Shown: piece by piece, positions 1 to 8,825 of the stretch | Layout of the letters: every line of letters begins with the position of its first letter | Numbering within the stretch: position 1 is the stretch's first letter | Assembly: GCA_030432235.1 (NCBI GenBank) | Contig: JAUIHT010000001.1 | Coordinates: 558,001-622,000 of the forward strand | Reading direction: 5' to 3' | DNA length: 64,000 nt | Source of the DNA: Verrucomicrobiia bacterium | GTDB taxonomy: Bacteria > Verrucomicrobiota > Verrucomicrobiia > Opitutales > Cerasicoccaceae | Made by a program: the position numbers and the translations under genes | The notes under the pieces: generated by a model | Database searches by the model: none | Told to the model about the DNA's origin: nothing | What the model saw: only the letters and a program-made list of their open reading frames with translations

Positions 1-665
1 CGGCCTATTATGGGATAATCATAGCCGTCTCCCTGCTCATTGCCTGCATCCTGTACTGGCACATGAACAACATCATGTTTCGTGAGCCCATGTCGTTTGG
101 CGAGGCCCTGCGCACTTCCACCTTTCAGGTCATCTCGATTATGACCACCACCGGCTTTACGACGGTGGACTACCAGAGTTGGCTGCCGGTCACGCACACG
201 ATCTTCCTCGGGTTGATGATCATCGGGGGCTGCTCCGGCTCGACGGGGGGTGGCGTCAAGGTCGTGCGTGTGGTGGTGGCATTGAAAATCAGTCTGCGGC
301 AAATCGAGCAGGCCTTCCGCAGCCATGTCGTTCGCCCCATCCGTATGAACGGGCGCGCGCTCGATACGGAGGACCAGGATACCGTCCTGCGCATCCTCCT
401 GCTTTACACGCTGATTTGTCTGGGTTCCTTGCCGATCATCGCCGTGCTACAGGTCAACATGAGCTTCGAGGGTTCCATTGCCGCCATGTTCGCCTGCTTC
501 TTCAACATCGGACCAGGCTTCGCCGAGGTCGGCCCGGCGGCCAACTACGATTTCATGGAGCCATTCACGAAGCTATTCCTTTCGCTCCTCATGATTATGG
601 GTCGCCTCGAAATCTACGCCGTCCTCGTGCTCTTCTCGCCCTCCCTCTGGCGTAAGTTCCACTGA
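1..665 (+). CDS. trkH: TrkH/KtrB-type potassium transporter, C-terminal part
   Basis: Membrane pore subunit of a K+ uptake system in the inner membrane. The frame is open from base 3, so about 220 C-terminal residues are present and the N-terminal part lies before the window. Two pore-loop filters are visible: TTTGFTT near bases 144-164 and GPGF near 512-523, which fit the third and fourth filters of the four-fold TrkH pore. GGCSGSTGGGVK, the conserved stretch after the third loop, sits between them, with several hydrophobic helices around. The usual cytoplasmic TrkA/KtrA partner is not in the window. The gene converges on the leucine-rich-repeat gene, with 51 bp between the stops and no clear terminator. 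TrkH and KtrB cannot be told apart from this fragment. Confidence 0.9.
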   Translation, partial: AYYGIIIAVSLLIACILYWHMNNIMFREPMSFGEALRTSTFQVISIMTTTGFTTVDYQSWLPVTHTIFLGLMIIGGCSGSTGGGVKVVRVVVALKISLRQIEQAFRSHVVRPIRMNGRALDTEDQDTVLRILLLYTLICLGSLPIIAVLQVNMSFEGSIAAMFACFFNIGPGFAEVGPAANYDFMEPFTKLFLSLLMIMGRLEIYAVLVLFSPSLWRKFH

Positions 666-716
666 TGGTGTGTAGCCGATACCCAAGGCTCAGCGATGAA
701 GTTGATGAGACATATC

Positions 717-3416
717 CTAGAGCGTTTCTTCCACCACGACCCGGTAAAAGACTGCGCTATCGCCCGGTTCTGCTAAAGCCGCGACTTGTTCGGTAATGTC
801 TCCTTCGAAGTCTACGCCGTCGAGCACTTGCCAGCTATCCGGGTCGGCAATGTCATGGGTCCACTCGACATGAAAGCTGCAATCCGCACTGTGAGGACCG
901 TAGTGCAAGCGCGTCACGCCTGATTCGGTAGTGAGCCATGTGTGGAGGCGTTCCTGGCTACTGACCCAGCTAGTGCCAAGCCGCCTCTCAAGCGCATCCG
1001 GCCAGCCGTCACCATCCGCATCTCCAGGTGAGCCATAGAGCGCCTGCGAAGGGTAACCCATCCAAGTCGGCGCGGTAAAGCCGCTGGCGCCTGCGTAGAA
1101 ATAGACGGTGAAGCCGTCGGCTACTTTATAAAATGGGCTAAAGCCTAAAACCATGGGAGCATTACCCTCAAAAATAACGAAGGCGAGTATGTCGCAATCA
1201 CTAATCATGCCACTTCCTATATAGATTACACTTGCAGGTATTGAGAGGCTGTCGAGAGAGTCGCAATTGTTGAAAGCATTGCTTGAAATGTAAGCGATGC
1301 CGTTGCCAAGAGTGACTTTTTCCAGTGAAGCACAGTTTTCAAATGCTGAAGGCCCGATGTTGGTGACACTTTCGGGGACGATAAAGCTGGTAGTCGATTT
1401 AGCGACGGGATATGCGAGCAACTGAGTCAGGTTTTTGTTGTATAGTATACCATCTTGGCTGGCGTAAGAAGTATTCCCTATGGCTACTTCGAAACTGCTG
1501 AGTGAAGTGCAGCCGCTAAATGTTGAATATCCAATGCTTGTGACGCTGTCCGGAATGCTAATTGTCGTGAGAGAATTGCAGTCTCTAAAGGCATCGTGAC
1601 CGATGGTAGTGACGCCGTTCTCGATGATGACACTGCTGAGAGAATTGCAACCACTGAAAGCGCTATAATCGATACTAGTGACGCTATCGGGAATTACTAA
1701 AGTAGTGAGTGAACTGCAGCCATTGAAGGCGTCGTAACCGATACTAGTTACGCTGTTTCCGATGGTGACGCTGGTTAGGGAAGCATTATTGAAAAATGCT
1801 CCATAACCGATACTGATGACACTGTCGGGAATGGTAATTTCGGTAATTGCGCTGCACTGATAAAATGCATGATTGCCAATGCTTGTAACGCTGTTACCCA
1901 TTATTACATTACTGAGAGAACTGCAGCCACTAAAGGCACTATATTCGATACTCGTGACGCTGTCAGGGATGACAATAGAGGTGAGTAAAGTGCAGCCACT
2001 GAAAGCGTCGTGGCTAATGCGTGTTACGCTGTTTCCAATGATTACTTCGGTAAGTAAGTCGCATTCGTAAAAAACATATTCACTGATGTCGGTGACTCCA
2101 TTTCCTATAGACACATCCGTGAGTGCGCTGCACTTGTAAAATAAGTATATTCCTATGCTGGTAACGCTGTCTGGAATGGTTATTTCGGTGAGGGACTCAC
2201 ATCCCTCAAATACGCCATCACCGATAGTGGTGACGCTGTTGCCTATGGTAATGCTGGTTAGAGAGTTGCAACTGCTAAAAGCGCTGTTATCAATATTCGT
2301 TACGTTATCTGGTATGGTGATACTAGTCAGAGAGCTGCATTGATTGAAAGCGTATTTACTAATGTTCGTGACGCCGTCTCCGATAGTAACATTTGCTAGA
2401 GAGCTACAACCACTAAAAGTGGAATCATCAATTTCGGTGACACCATTGGGAATAGTAAATGTGTTGAGTGAACTGCAGCTATTAAAAGCGTCATGGCCGA
2501 TGTAGGTGAGGCTATCAGGTAGGGTGATACTGTGCAGAGAGCTGCAGCCACTAAATGCAAAACTAGCGATACTGGTAATGCTTTCGGGAATCGTGATGCT
2601 CATGAGGGAGCTGCAGCCACTAAAAGCGTTGTTACTGATGTAAGTGACACTTTCAGAGATGGTTACGCTAGTCAGAGAGTTGCATCGGTAAAAAGCATAC
2701 GCAGGAATTGCTGTAACACCATCTGGAATGGTGATACTTGTCAGCGAACTGCATTTATTAAATGCGTCACGACCGATGGTGGTGACACTATTAGGTAAGT
2801 TAATGTTGGCCAATGACTCGCACTCGTGAAAAGCGGATATATCGATATGGGTGATGGTTTCCGGTAGGACGGCACTTTCCAAAAAGTCGCATCTGTAGAA
2901 TGTCGAACTTTCTATGGTCGTTACACCATTGGGGATAGTAATACTGGTTAAAGCACTGAACTGAAAGGCTCCACCACCTATGCTTGAGATACTGTCTGGA
3001 AGCGTAATGCTCTCCAAAGAGCTACAGCTGTAAAAAGCGCTGCCACCAATACTGGTTACGCTATTGGGAATAGAAATATTGTTCAGTGAATGGCAATTGC
3101 GGAACGCAAACACCTCAATACTGTTGACACCAATGGGGATGCTTATGCTCGTGAGTTCATCGCATTCATAAAAAGCCTCATAGCCAATAATAGTCACCGG
3201 GTAGCCCTCGATGTTTCCAGGAATTACCAGTTCTCCTACAGCGTTTTCGTTGCAATCGGTGATGGTAACAGTTTCACTGCCGGGATCACCGACGATTTCA
3301 TAGCTCAGCACGATATTGGTACCGGGCAGCTCGTAGGTTTCGGCCTGGGCCAATGGAACGAACGCGCCCAAGCTTAAGGCGGCGAGCAGTAGCAGAAGAT
3401 GCTTTACGAGTGTCAT
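717..3416 (-). CDS. BspA-type leucine-rich-repeat surface protein
   Basis: Secreted 899-residue protein. A signal peptide (MTLVKHLLLLLAALSLGAF, then AQA at about 24-26) is followed by about 27 LRR_5/BspA repeats of 23 residues from about residue 75 to 750. The repeat pattern is LTSITIPDSVTSIGxxAFxxC. One irregular unit near repeat 26 carries a longer loop. After the repeats comes a calcium-loop-like DADGDGWPDALE and a beta-rich tail ending FYRVVVEETL. The tail resembles the end of the esterase at 60487-63366. BspA-like proteins in other bacteria act in adhesion; the ligand here is unknown. The repeats give 69-bp DNA periodicity, and base composition is clearly more AT-rich than in the flanking genes, which suggests transfer or repeat-driven evolution. 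A -10-like TATTAT lies upstream on the minus strand near 3458-3463. Confidence 0.85.
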   Translation of the reverse strand: MTLVKHLLLLLAALSLGAFVPLAQAETYELPGTNIVLSYEIVGDPGSETVTITDCNENAVGELVIPGNIEGYPVTIIGYEAFYECDELTSISIPIGVNSIEVFAFRNCHSLNNISIPNSVTSIGGSAFYSCSSLESITLPDSISSIGGGAFQFSALTSITIPNGVTTIESSTFYRCDFLESAVLPETITHIDISAFHECESLANINLPNSVTTIGRDAFNKCSSLTSITIPDGVTAIPAYAFYRCNSLTSVTISESVTYISNNAFSGCSSLMSITIPESITSIASFAFSGCSSLHSITLPDSLTYIGHDAFNSCSSLNTFTIPNGVTEIDDSTFSGCSSLANVTIGDGVTNISKYAFNQCSSLTSITIPDNVTNIDNSAFSSCNSLTSITIGNSVTTIGDGVFEGCESLTEITIPDSVTSIGIYLFYKCSALTDVSIGNGVTDISEYVFYECDLLTEVIIGNSVTRISHDAFSGCTLLTSIVIPDSVTSIEYSAFSGCSSLSNVIMGNSVTSIGNHAFYQCSAITEITIPDSVISIGYGAFFNNASLTSVTIGNSVTSIGYDAFNGCSSLTTLVIPDSVTSIDYSAFSGCNSLSSVIIENGVTTIGHDAFRDCNSLTTISIPDSVTSIGYSTFSGCTSLSSFEVAIGNTSYASQDGILYNKNLTQLLAYPVAKSTTSFIVPESVTNIGPSAFENCASLEKVTLGNGIAYISSNAFNNCDSLDSLSIPASVIYIGSGMISDCDILAFVIFEGNAPMVLGFSPFYKVADGFTVYFYAGASGFTAPTWMGYPSQALYGSPGDADGDGWPDALERRLGTSWVSSQERLHTWLTTESGVTRLHYGPHSADCSFHVEWTHDIADPDSWQVLDGVDFEGDITEQVAALAEPGDSAVFYRVVVEETL

Positions 3417-3550
3417 GAATGGTAACTGTGATTATCCATGACGTGGAAAATAACATAATACGAGAAGCAAAATGGTTCTGAATTGCTTATAAGAACGATT
3501 CGTTTGGCTCTTTAAGAAACGGCATTGCCAAACGGCTGGATTGTGCCAAG

Positions 3551-4936
3551 ATGGCGCACTTTTTAGCAATGCCGGCTTCCATCCTTATCGTTGACGACGA
3601 AAAGCACACCCGCGACGGCCTGTCCGCCGTGCTGGAGGACGATTACGACGTCACCACCGCCCGCGACGCCGACGAGGCGTTCAACCTCATGGCGGCGGAC
3701 GAGTTTGACGTCGTCCTCACCGACCTGCGCATGGCGGGCAAGAGCGGGCTGAAGGTCATCGATCATGCGGTCAAGCTGGCCTACCGGCCCATCGTTATAA
3801 TGATGACGGCCTACGGGAGCGTTGACACGGCGGTGGAGGCGATGAAGCGGGGGGCCTTCGACTTCCTGACCAAGCCGCTCAACATCGAGAAGCTGGAAAT
3901 CCTCATCAAGCGCGCCCTGCAGTCACGGAACTTGCAGGAGGAGAACCAACAACTCCACGAGCGATTGGACAAGAAATTCAGCTTCGATGGCATCGTGGGC
4001 AACAGCCAGGCGCTGCAAAACGTCCTCGATCAAGTCAGGCAGGTAGCGCCGGCGAAGGCCACCGTTATGCTCTACGGGGAGACCGGTACGGGTAAGGAGT
4101 TGGTTGCTCAGATGGTGCACCAGAACAGTCCGCGGGCGCGCGGGGCCTTTGTGCCGGTGCACTGTGCGGCCATTCCGGCCAACCTGTTGGAGAGCGAGCT
4201 TTTCGGGCATGAGAAGGGGGCCTTTACCGGTGCCGACAGCAGGCGTATCGGGCGCTTCGAGGCAGCGGACGGCGGCACGCTCTTCCTCGACGAAATCGGC
4301 GAAATCGATGCCCCGACGCAAGTCAAGCTCTTGCGCTTTCTGGAAACGAAGTCCTTCGAGCGTCTGGGCAGTCTCAAGCCCATTCAGGTGGACGTGCGCC
4401 TGGTCTGCGCGACCAACCGCGACCTGTTGGCCATGGTGGACAAGGGCGAGTTCCGCGAGGACCTTTACTACCGGCTCAACGTCGTGCCCATCATGCTGCC
4501 GGCACTGCGTCAGCGGCAGGACGACATCCCGGTGCTGTTGGACCACTTCCTCGCACAGTTCGCCGAGGAGAATAGTCTGCCCGCGCCCACGCTGACCCCC
4601 GGCGCGCTCAAGGCCCTGCAGGAGTACGCCTGGCCGGGCAACATCCGCGAGCTGCGCAACCTCTGCGAAAACCTCGTGGTCATGCGGCAGGGTGGGGAGG
4701 TCTCCGAGTACGACCTCGATCCGCGCTTTACCACCGGCGAGGGCACACCGGCCTCCGCCTGCACGCCGCGCTCGGCTCTTAAGAATCCGCACTCGCGCGA
4801 GGAGAACGAAAAGCGCCTGTTGCGCAACGCCCTCGTCGAGGCCAAGGGCAACCGCACCAAAGCTGCCGAACTCATGGGTATCTCCCGCCGCACCCTCCAC
4901 CGCAAACTCGCCCAATGGCCGGAGCTGGACGTTTAA
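3551..4936 (+). CDS. sigma-54-dependent response regulator, NtrC family
   Basis: Transcription activator for sigma-54 promoters, switched by phosphorylation. The 461 residues show a receiver domain (about 8-125, acidic pair D15-D16, phospho-acceptor D58 in LTDLRM, K108 in LTKPL), an AAA+ domain with Walker A GETGTGKE (176-183), the sigma-54 contact loop GAFTGA (223-228) and Walker B LFLDEIGE (D247-E248), and a Fis-type helix-turn-helix at the end (NRTKAAELMGISRRTLHRKL). All hallmark motifs are intact. A start at 3569 (MPASILIV) would remove six residues not needed by the fold; no Shine-Dalgarno sequence decides between them. The partner histidine kinase is not adjacent. Homologues near exosortase loci (PrsR-type) control PEP-CTERM genes, but no such link can be shown here. 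Confidence 0.93.
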   Translation: MAHFLAMPASILIVDDEKHTRDGLSAVLEDDYDVTTARDADEAFNLMAADEFDVVLTDLRMAGKSGLKVIDHAVKLAYRPIVIMMTAYGSVDTAVEAMKRGAFDFLTKPLNIEKLEILIKRALQSRNLQEENQQLHERLDKKFSFDGIVGNSQALQNVLDQVRQVAPAKATVMLYGETGTGKELVAQMVHQNSPRARGAFVPVHCAAIPANLLESELFGHEKGAFTGADSRRIGRFEAADGGTLFLDEIGEIDAPTQVKLLRFLETKSFERLGSLKPIQVDVRLVCATNRDLLAMVDKGEFREDLYYRLNVVPIMLPALRQRQDDIPVLLDHFLAQFAEENSLPAPTLTPGALKALQEYAWPGNIRELRNLCENLVVMRQGGEVSEYDLDPRFTTGEGTPASACTPRSALKNPHSREENEKRLLRNALVEAKGNRTKAAELMGISRRTLHRKLAQWPELDV

Positions 4937-5067
4937 TAAACGCTGAGTGCTTAACGCTGAATCATGAACTGCATTTTGAGTTGGCTGAAACTTTCAGAAT
5001 ATTTCGGATTCTTCTATTTCCGGCTTTGGGCACTTAGCGCTCAGCGTTAAGCGTTCAGCGTTTATAC
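4934..5067. repeat. 134-bp inverted-repeat element filling an intergenic gap
   Basis: The left arm (4934-4961, including the TAA stop of the response regulator) and the right arm (5040-5067) are near-perfect inverted repeats of about 28 bp, sharing the core CAGCGTTAAGC and the outer CAGCGTTTA. The right arm also holds short direct repeats of CAGCGTT. The element reaches from the upstream stop codon to one base before the next start codon. It could form a long hairpin, act as a transcription-attenuating structure, or be a small non-autonomous mobile repeat. Confidence 0.7.
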
Positions 5068-5068
5068 T

Positions 5069-6853
5069 ATGCAAAAACTCATTCACTGGCTGGAGGAAGG
5101 CAAAGGGCGCGCTGTGATGGGTTGGGTGCTGGCGGCGTTGTTCATCGTTGGCTTTTCGATTTATCTTTCCCATCGCCGGTACACGGGACCCGCGGATGAG
5201 GGCACTTTTACTCAAGCCCTCGTCGCGGTCAGCCTGGTGGATGGTAATGGCTTCTCCACTCCTGTCCGCACGCCGCAGGTGGTGGCGTTCCTTGAGGCGC
5301 ATGACGTGCCTTTCGATCCCGAGGAACCTCTGCCGGAGCTTTACCACGCGCCGCTTTATCCGCTGGTCCTCGCGGGGGCGCTGGCGGTACTGCCGGAGGA
5401 CTTCCGGGCCTGGCTCTGGGAGGCGCCAGGGCTGGCCGCTTTCCGCGCGGACTTCTTTCTGCTGGCGGTCAACCTACTGCTCTTTTGGCTGAGCTGCGCG
5501 TTGCTCTGGCTGCTGGCACGCATGTTGTTCAATCTTCGGTCGGCCTGGGTGGCACTGGGCGGCTATTTGCTGTCTGTATCTGTCTGGGAGGGTGTACTGG
5601 GCGTGACCGGTCTGCCGCTGCTAGTGGTGCTCCTGCTGGCGCTGCTGCTCGTACTGAACTCTGTCGAGAGACGCCGTCGCGAGGGCAGAAAAGCACTTGG
5701 AGCGCTGGCTTTGGCCGGGGCCTTGTGCGGTTTGCTGTTTCTGAGCGACTACACGGCGGGTCTGGTGGCGCTGCCGGTCGCGGGATACCTGCTCTGGGCT
5801 TTCCAAAAGGGCGGCCGAGGCATTGCTGTTGGACTTCTGGCGCTGGGCTTTTTTGTTATCTCCGGGCCTTGGATGGCGCGGGAGGTCGCTCTGGCCGGTA
5901 GCCCGGTGGGTCTGGCCTGGCAGGAGGTGGCCCTGCGCGACGGCGACCCCACCGCGAGCCCGCACGAGGTGCGCAACGCCATGAGTGCGGAGTTGCCGCC
6001 GCTGAGCCTCCGCAAGACCATCAACAAGGGCCTCGACGGGCTGAAGGGCAACCTGCGTTCCGGGCTGTGGACCGGAGGCGCGCTGGTCTTCGCGGCGTTT
6101 TTTGTCGCGGGGCTGTTTTATCGCTTCAAAGACCCGGCCACGGATGCCCTGCGCTGGCTGGCCGCGGCGATTGTCGTCATGCTGTTGCTGGGGCAGCCCT
6201 TTCTCGATAACGGCCTGGGCGAACGTCTGCCGACGCAGTGGGTCGCGCCGCTGATTATCGTCTTTGGCGCGGGTTTCTTCCTGATCCTTATCGAAAGCAC
6301 GGCGCAGCGCAGCGAGCTGGAGCGGCATGGCCTGGTGGCCATCGTGCTGTTGCTGCAGGGGCTGCCTCTGGCCCACCTGGTGCTGGAGCCACCCAGCCGC
6401 GCCTACTACGCCTATCCGCCGTACTCGCCGCGCCTTATGCACCTGATGAAGACGGGCTTGCAGAACAAATTTTACGCAGGCTTCGGCCTCATGGCGGACG
6501 TCCCCGCGGGCGTGGCCTGGTACTCCGGCGAGTACGTCTGGGCCCAGCCCGCCCAGTACCGCGACTTCGATGCCGTACTGCAACGGCAGCCCATCGGCGC
6601 GCTTTACCTGTCGCCCGCCGTGCTGGACCGGCCCTTCTTCGCCGAGCTGCTCCAGGATGGCGGTAAACGCGCCTGGGACGACCCTCGACGCAATTTTTCC
6701 TGGGGCGCAGTCTACGCCGGATTGCCCGGGCGAACGACACCTTCCTTTTTGCCCTTGCAAAAAACCCTGCGAATTTGGGATAACACCTACGTCCTGATGG
6801 ATGTGAGAGCACTCCGCCCGGAGGACACTCAACCTAGCACTGCATCTCCTTAA
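5069..6853 (+). CDS. GT-C-like multipass membrane protein (ArnT/PMT type)
   Basis: Integral membrane protein of 594 residues with about ten hydrophobic segments, the first at about residues 17-34. The first outside loop carries an acidic pair (D43-E44 in ADEGTFTQA) and then ELYHAPLYPLVLAG. This layout matches the GT39/GT83 families, in which an acidic pair in loop 1 is catalytic and sugar is moved from a lipid carrier. The C-terminal 160 residues look soluble. The outer-membrane barrel gene follows after 11 bp on the same strand, so the two may be co-transcribed. The family call rests on topology and the loop motif only; substrate and lipid donor are unknown. Confidence 0.55.
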   Translation: MQKLIHWLEEGKGRAVMGWVLAALFIVGFSIYLSHRRYTGPADEGTFTQALVAVSLVDGNGFSTPVRTPQVVAFLEAHDVPFDPEEPLPELYHAPLYPLVLAGALAVLPEDFRAWLWEAPGLAAFRADFFLLAVNLLLFWLSCALLWLLARMLFNLRSAWVALGGYLLSVSVWEGVLGVTGLPLLVVLLLALLLVLNSVERRRREGRKALGALALAGALCGLLFLSDYTAGLVALPVAGYLLWAFQKGGRGIAVGLLALGFFVISGPWMAREVALAGSPVGLAWQEVALRDGDPTASPHEVRNAMSAELPPLSLRKTINKGLDGLKGNLRSGLWTGGALVFAAFFVAGLFYRFKDPATDALRWLAAAIVVMLLLGQPFLDNGLGERLPTQWVAPLIIVFGAGFFLILIESTAQRSELERHGLVAIVLLLQGLPLAHLVLEPPSRAYYAYPPYSPRLMHLMKTGLQNKFYAGFGLMADVPAGVAWYSGEYVWAQPAQYRDFDAVLQRQPIGALYLSPAVLDRPFFAELLQDGGKRAWDDPRRNFSWGAVYAGLPGRTTPSFLPLQKTLRIWDNTYVLMDVRALRPEDTQPSTASP

Positions 6854-6864
6854 CGCCACAAACG

Positions 6865-8055
6865 ATGAAGGCTCTCTCCCTGCCGCTCGCCTGCCTGGCT
6901 GCAATCAGTATCCTCCCGGTCGCTCGCGCGGTCTACGCACCCATACCCCTGCAGGAGCAGGGTAAGGCGTTGACCTTCAGCATCGAAGCGGGGGAGCACT
7001 ACGACTCCAACATCTTCGGCGCCAACACCGCGCCTACCAGCAGTTTCATCACTGAGGTCAAACCCCGCATCGACGGTAACTATTCTCTGGCCGACCAGAC
7101 TTTCCTCTCCGGCTACTACGAGCTGCAATACCAGTACTTTGAAAATCGGCCGGGCGATAAGAACATCTTCAACAACCGCCTCGGGCTTGAACTTGACCAC
7201 ACTTTCACCGAGGCGCTCTTCCTCTCCCTGGCCGACGACCTGGCTTTCATCGAAAACCCGCAATCGGCCATTATCACGGGTGCGCCCCTGCAGACCGACC
7301 AGTCTTACATCAGCAACTTCCTCGACTTTGCCGTGACTTGGCAGGCCACCCAGACCATCGCCATCGTCAACAAGTACTTCAACGGCTACTGGGACTACGA
7401 CGACTCCCTCCTGGCCACCCAGCTCGACCGCATGGAGCACCTCTACGGCCTTGAGGTCGATTACGACTACCTGCCGGAGTGGACCATTGTCGGCGAATAC
7501 CGTTTCCAGTACAACGACTACCGCAACAATGTCGTGCCCAAGGACAACCATAGTAACTTCCTTTTGGCCGGCTTCGACTACCAGACCACGGAGCAACTGA
7601 GCATCTTGGCACGCGTCGGGGTGGACTTCCGCGACCGCGACGCCGCCTCCAACGAAACATCCCCTTACGGTGAGCTGACGGCTGTCTACCAGTACGCCGA
7701 GCGCTCCTTCGTCTCCGCCGCCTTCACCTACGGCATCTTTGAAACCACCGACACGAATCAGTTTCTCGACTCCGAGGACGCCATCTTTGTCCTCAACACC
7801 GAGAGTTACGTGACGGACTTCATCGTGCTCTCCGGCGCCCTTACCTACCAGTATTCGACGCTGCAGGGTCGCCCCGGCAACGGCATCGGCGATGCCATCG
7901 AAAAGACCACCCGCTTCGGCGCAGGCGTCAGCTACCTGCCCACACCCAACTGGGCCGTTATCCTGACCTACGACTATGACTTCGTGAACTCCGAGGTCTA
8001 CACCCGCAATCAGGTCCGCAATCGCGTCGGGGTATCCGGGCGGTATACGTTCTAG
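6865..8055 (+). CDS. outer-membrane beta-barrel protein
   Basis: 396-residue protein with a signal peptide (MKALSLPLACLAAISILPVA, cleavage near ARA). The mature part alternates aromatic and polar residues in strand-length blocks (GYYELQYQYF, VGEYRFQYNDY, ALTYQYSTL) and ends in GRYTF, a terminal aromatic residue as used by the BAM machinery. It resembles barrels encoded in exopolysaccharide or exosortase loci. It lies 11 bp after the GT-C-like gene, which suggests a joint role in sugar export or envelope decoration (inference). The ligand is unknown. Confidence 0.7.
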   Translation: MKALSLPLACLAAISILPVARAVYAPIPLQEQGKALTFSIEAGEHYDSNIFGANTAPTSSFITEVKPRIDGNYSLADQTFLSGYYELQYQYFENRPGDKNIFNNRLGLELDHTFTEALFLSLADDLAFIENPQSAIITGAPLQTDQSYISNFLDFAVTWQATQTIAIVNKYFNGYWDYDDSLLATQLDRMEHLYGLEVDYDYLPEWTIVGEYRFQYNDYRNNVVPKDNHSNFLLAGFDYQTTEQLSILARVGVDFRDRDAASNETSPYGELTAVYQYAERSFVSAAFTYGIFETTDTNQFLDSEDAIFVLNTESYVTDFIVLSGALTYQYSTLQGRPGNGIGDAIEKTTRFGAGVSYLPTPNWAVILTYDYDFVNSEVYTRNQVRNRVGVSGRYTF

Positions 8056-8073
8056 GGGTGCGGCTTGACTTTC

Positions 8074-8096
8074 TTACCAAATTGTACCATTGGTAA
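8074..8096. promoter_or_regulatory. inverted repeat, likely VapBC operator
   Basis: Perfect inverted repeat TTACCAA-N9-TTGGTAA immediately before the antitoxin start codon at 8100. A -35-like TTGACT lies at 8065-8070. AbrB/MazE-type antitoxins commonly bind palindromes at their own promoter, and the position fits autoregulation. Confidence 0.6.
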
Positions 8097-8099
8097 GGA

Positions 8100-8360
8100 A
8101 TGCAAGTATTGAAAGCCAGGGTTACGACGAAGGGGCAGGTTACCTTGCCGAAGCCTTTGCGGGATTCGTTGGGTATCCGGGAGGGTGATCATGTTTCGTT
8201 TTGTGTGGAGTCTCCGGGACAGGCGAGTCTGGTCAAACTGAGTGCGCCTGGCTCCAGTGCGGGCGTGCTGCGGCATTTGTCGGAGGGTAAGGCGCTCAGC
8301 GTAGAGGAGATGGCCACCGGGATTGGTCGGCATTTGCGGAAAAAGTACAGCCGGAAGTAA
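8100..8360 (+). CDS. AbrB/MazE-type antitoxin (VapB-like)
   Basis: 86-residue DNA-binding antitoxin. Residues 5-45 (ARVTTKGQVTLPKPLRDSLG, then IREGDHVSF) form the swapped-hairpin AbrB fold. The C-terminal half is charged and probably wraps the toxin. The stop is followed two bases later by the toxin start, the usual toxin-antitoxin arrangement. AAGGA directly abuts the ATG. The inverted repeat at 8074-8096 is probably its own target. Confidence 0.85.
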   Translation: MQVLKARVTTKGQVTLPKPLRDSLGIREGDHVSFCVESPGQASLVKLSAPGSSAGVLRHLSEGKALSVEEMATGIGRHLRKKYSRK

Positions 8361-8362
8361 CG

Positions 8363-8740
8363 ATGCTGGCTTTCGACACCAATTATTTGGTGCGTCATCT
8401 TGTTCAGGATGACCCGAGGCAATGTCGCGTGGTTGCTGAAACCATGGCCGCCGAGCTGGAAGCCGGACGCACCATACTGCTGCTCGATGTGGTGCTGTGC
8501 GAGGTATCCTGGGTGCTGGAAAGCTGCTACGGAGCAAGTCGTAAAGATATCCTCAAGGCTTTCAGCGCGCTGCTGGAAGAGCCCGTATTTAGTTTTGAGG
8601 ATGACGCACGAATCCAGAGCGCCTTATCGTCTTTTGAAAAAGGCAAAGCCGATTTTTCCGACTATCTAATCGCCGGACAATGTGCCGCTACGGGATGCCG
8701 ATTGCTGACTTTCGACAAGAGGCTCAGCAAAGAACTTTAG
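8363..8740 (+). CDS. vapC: PIN-domain ribonuclease toxin (VapC-like)
   Basis: 125-residue PIN-domain protein. The acidic metal-binding set is visible: D5 in AFDTNYLVRHL, E47 in VLCEVSW, D100 in DFSDYLIA and D118 in LLTFDKRL. Family members cut RNA (often tRNA or rRNA) when released from the antitoxin. All expected residues are present and the length is normal, so the toxin looks intact. It is translationally linked to the antitoxin (2-bp gap). Confidence 0.88.
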   Translation: MLAFDTNYLVRHLVQDDPRQCRVVAETMAAELEAGRTILLLDVVLCEVSWVLESCYGASRKDILKAFSALLEEPVFSFEDDARIQSALSSFEKGKADFSDYLIAGQCAATGCRLLTFDKRLSKEL

Positions 8741-8787
8741 TCATTCGCATACTATCCTGCGCCCTCGCCATGCGGAGCATGTTCGGC

Positions 8788-8802
8788 ATGAACGAAGTTC
8801 AT
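8788..8802. other. short stem-loop between vapC and purH
   Basis: ATGAAC-GAA-GTTCAT, a perfect 6-bp stem with a 3-base loop, in the 85-bp gap between the convergent vapC and purH stops. There is no T-run on either side, so a simple intrinsic terminator is not supported. It may only stabilise transcript ends. Confidence 0.35.
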
Positions 8803-8825
8803 CTTTGTCCTGTGCGGTCACGCAC

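Noticed and set aside
1140-3180. Regular repeats with about 69-bp spacing, at first sight like a CRISPR array
   Set aside because: The repeats are in frame and encode 23-residue leucine-rich repeats; units are variable, there are no unique spacers and no cas genes.
5621-6904. 427-codon minus-strand frame opposite the GT-C-like gene
   Set aside because: Q/R-rich protein without domains, antisense to a membrane protein with a consistent hydrophobic pattern.
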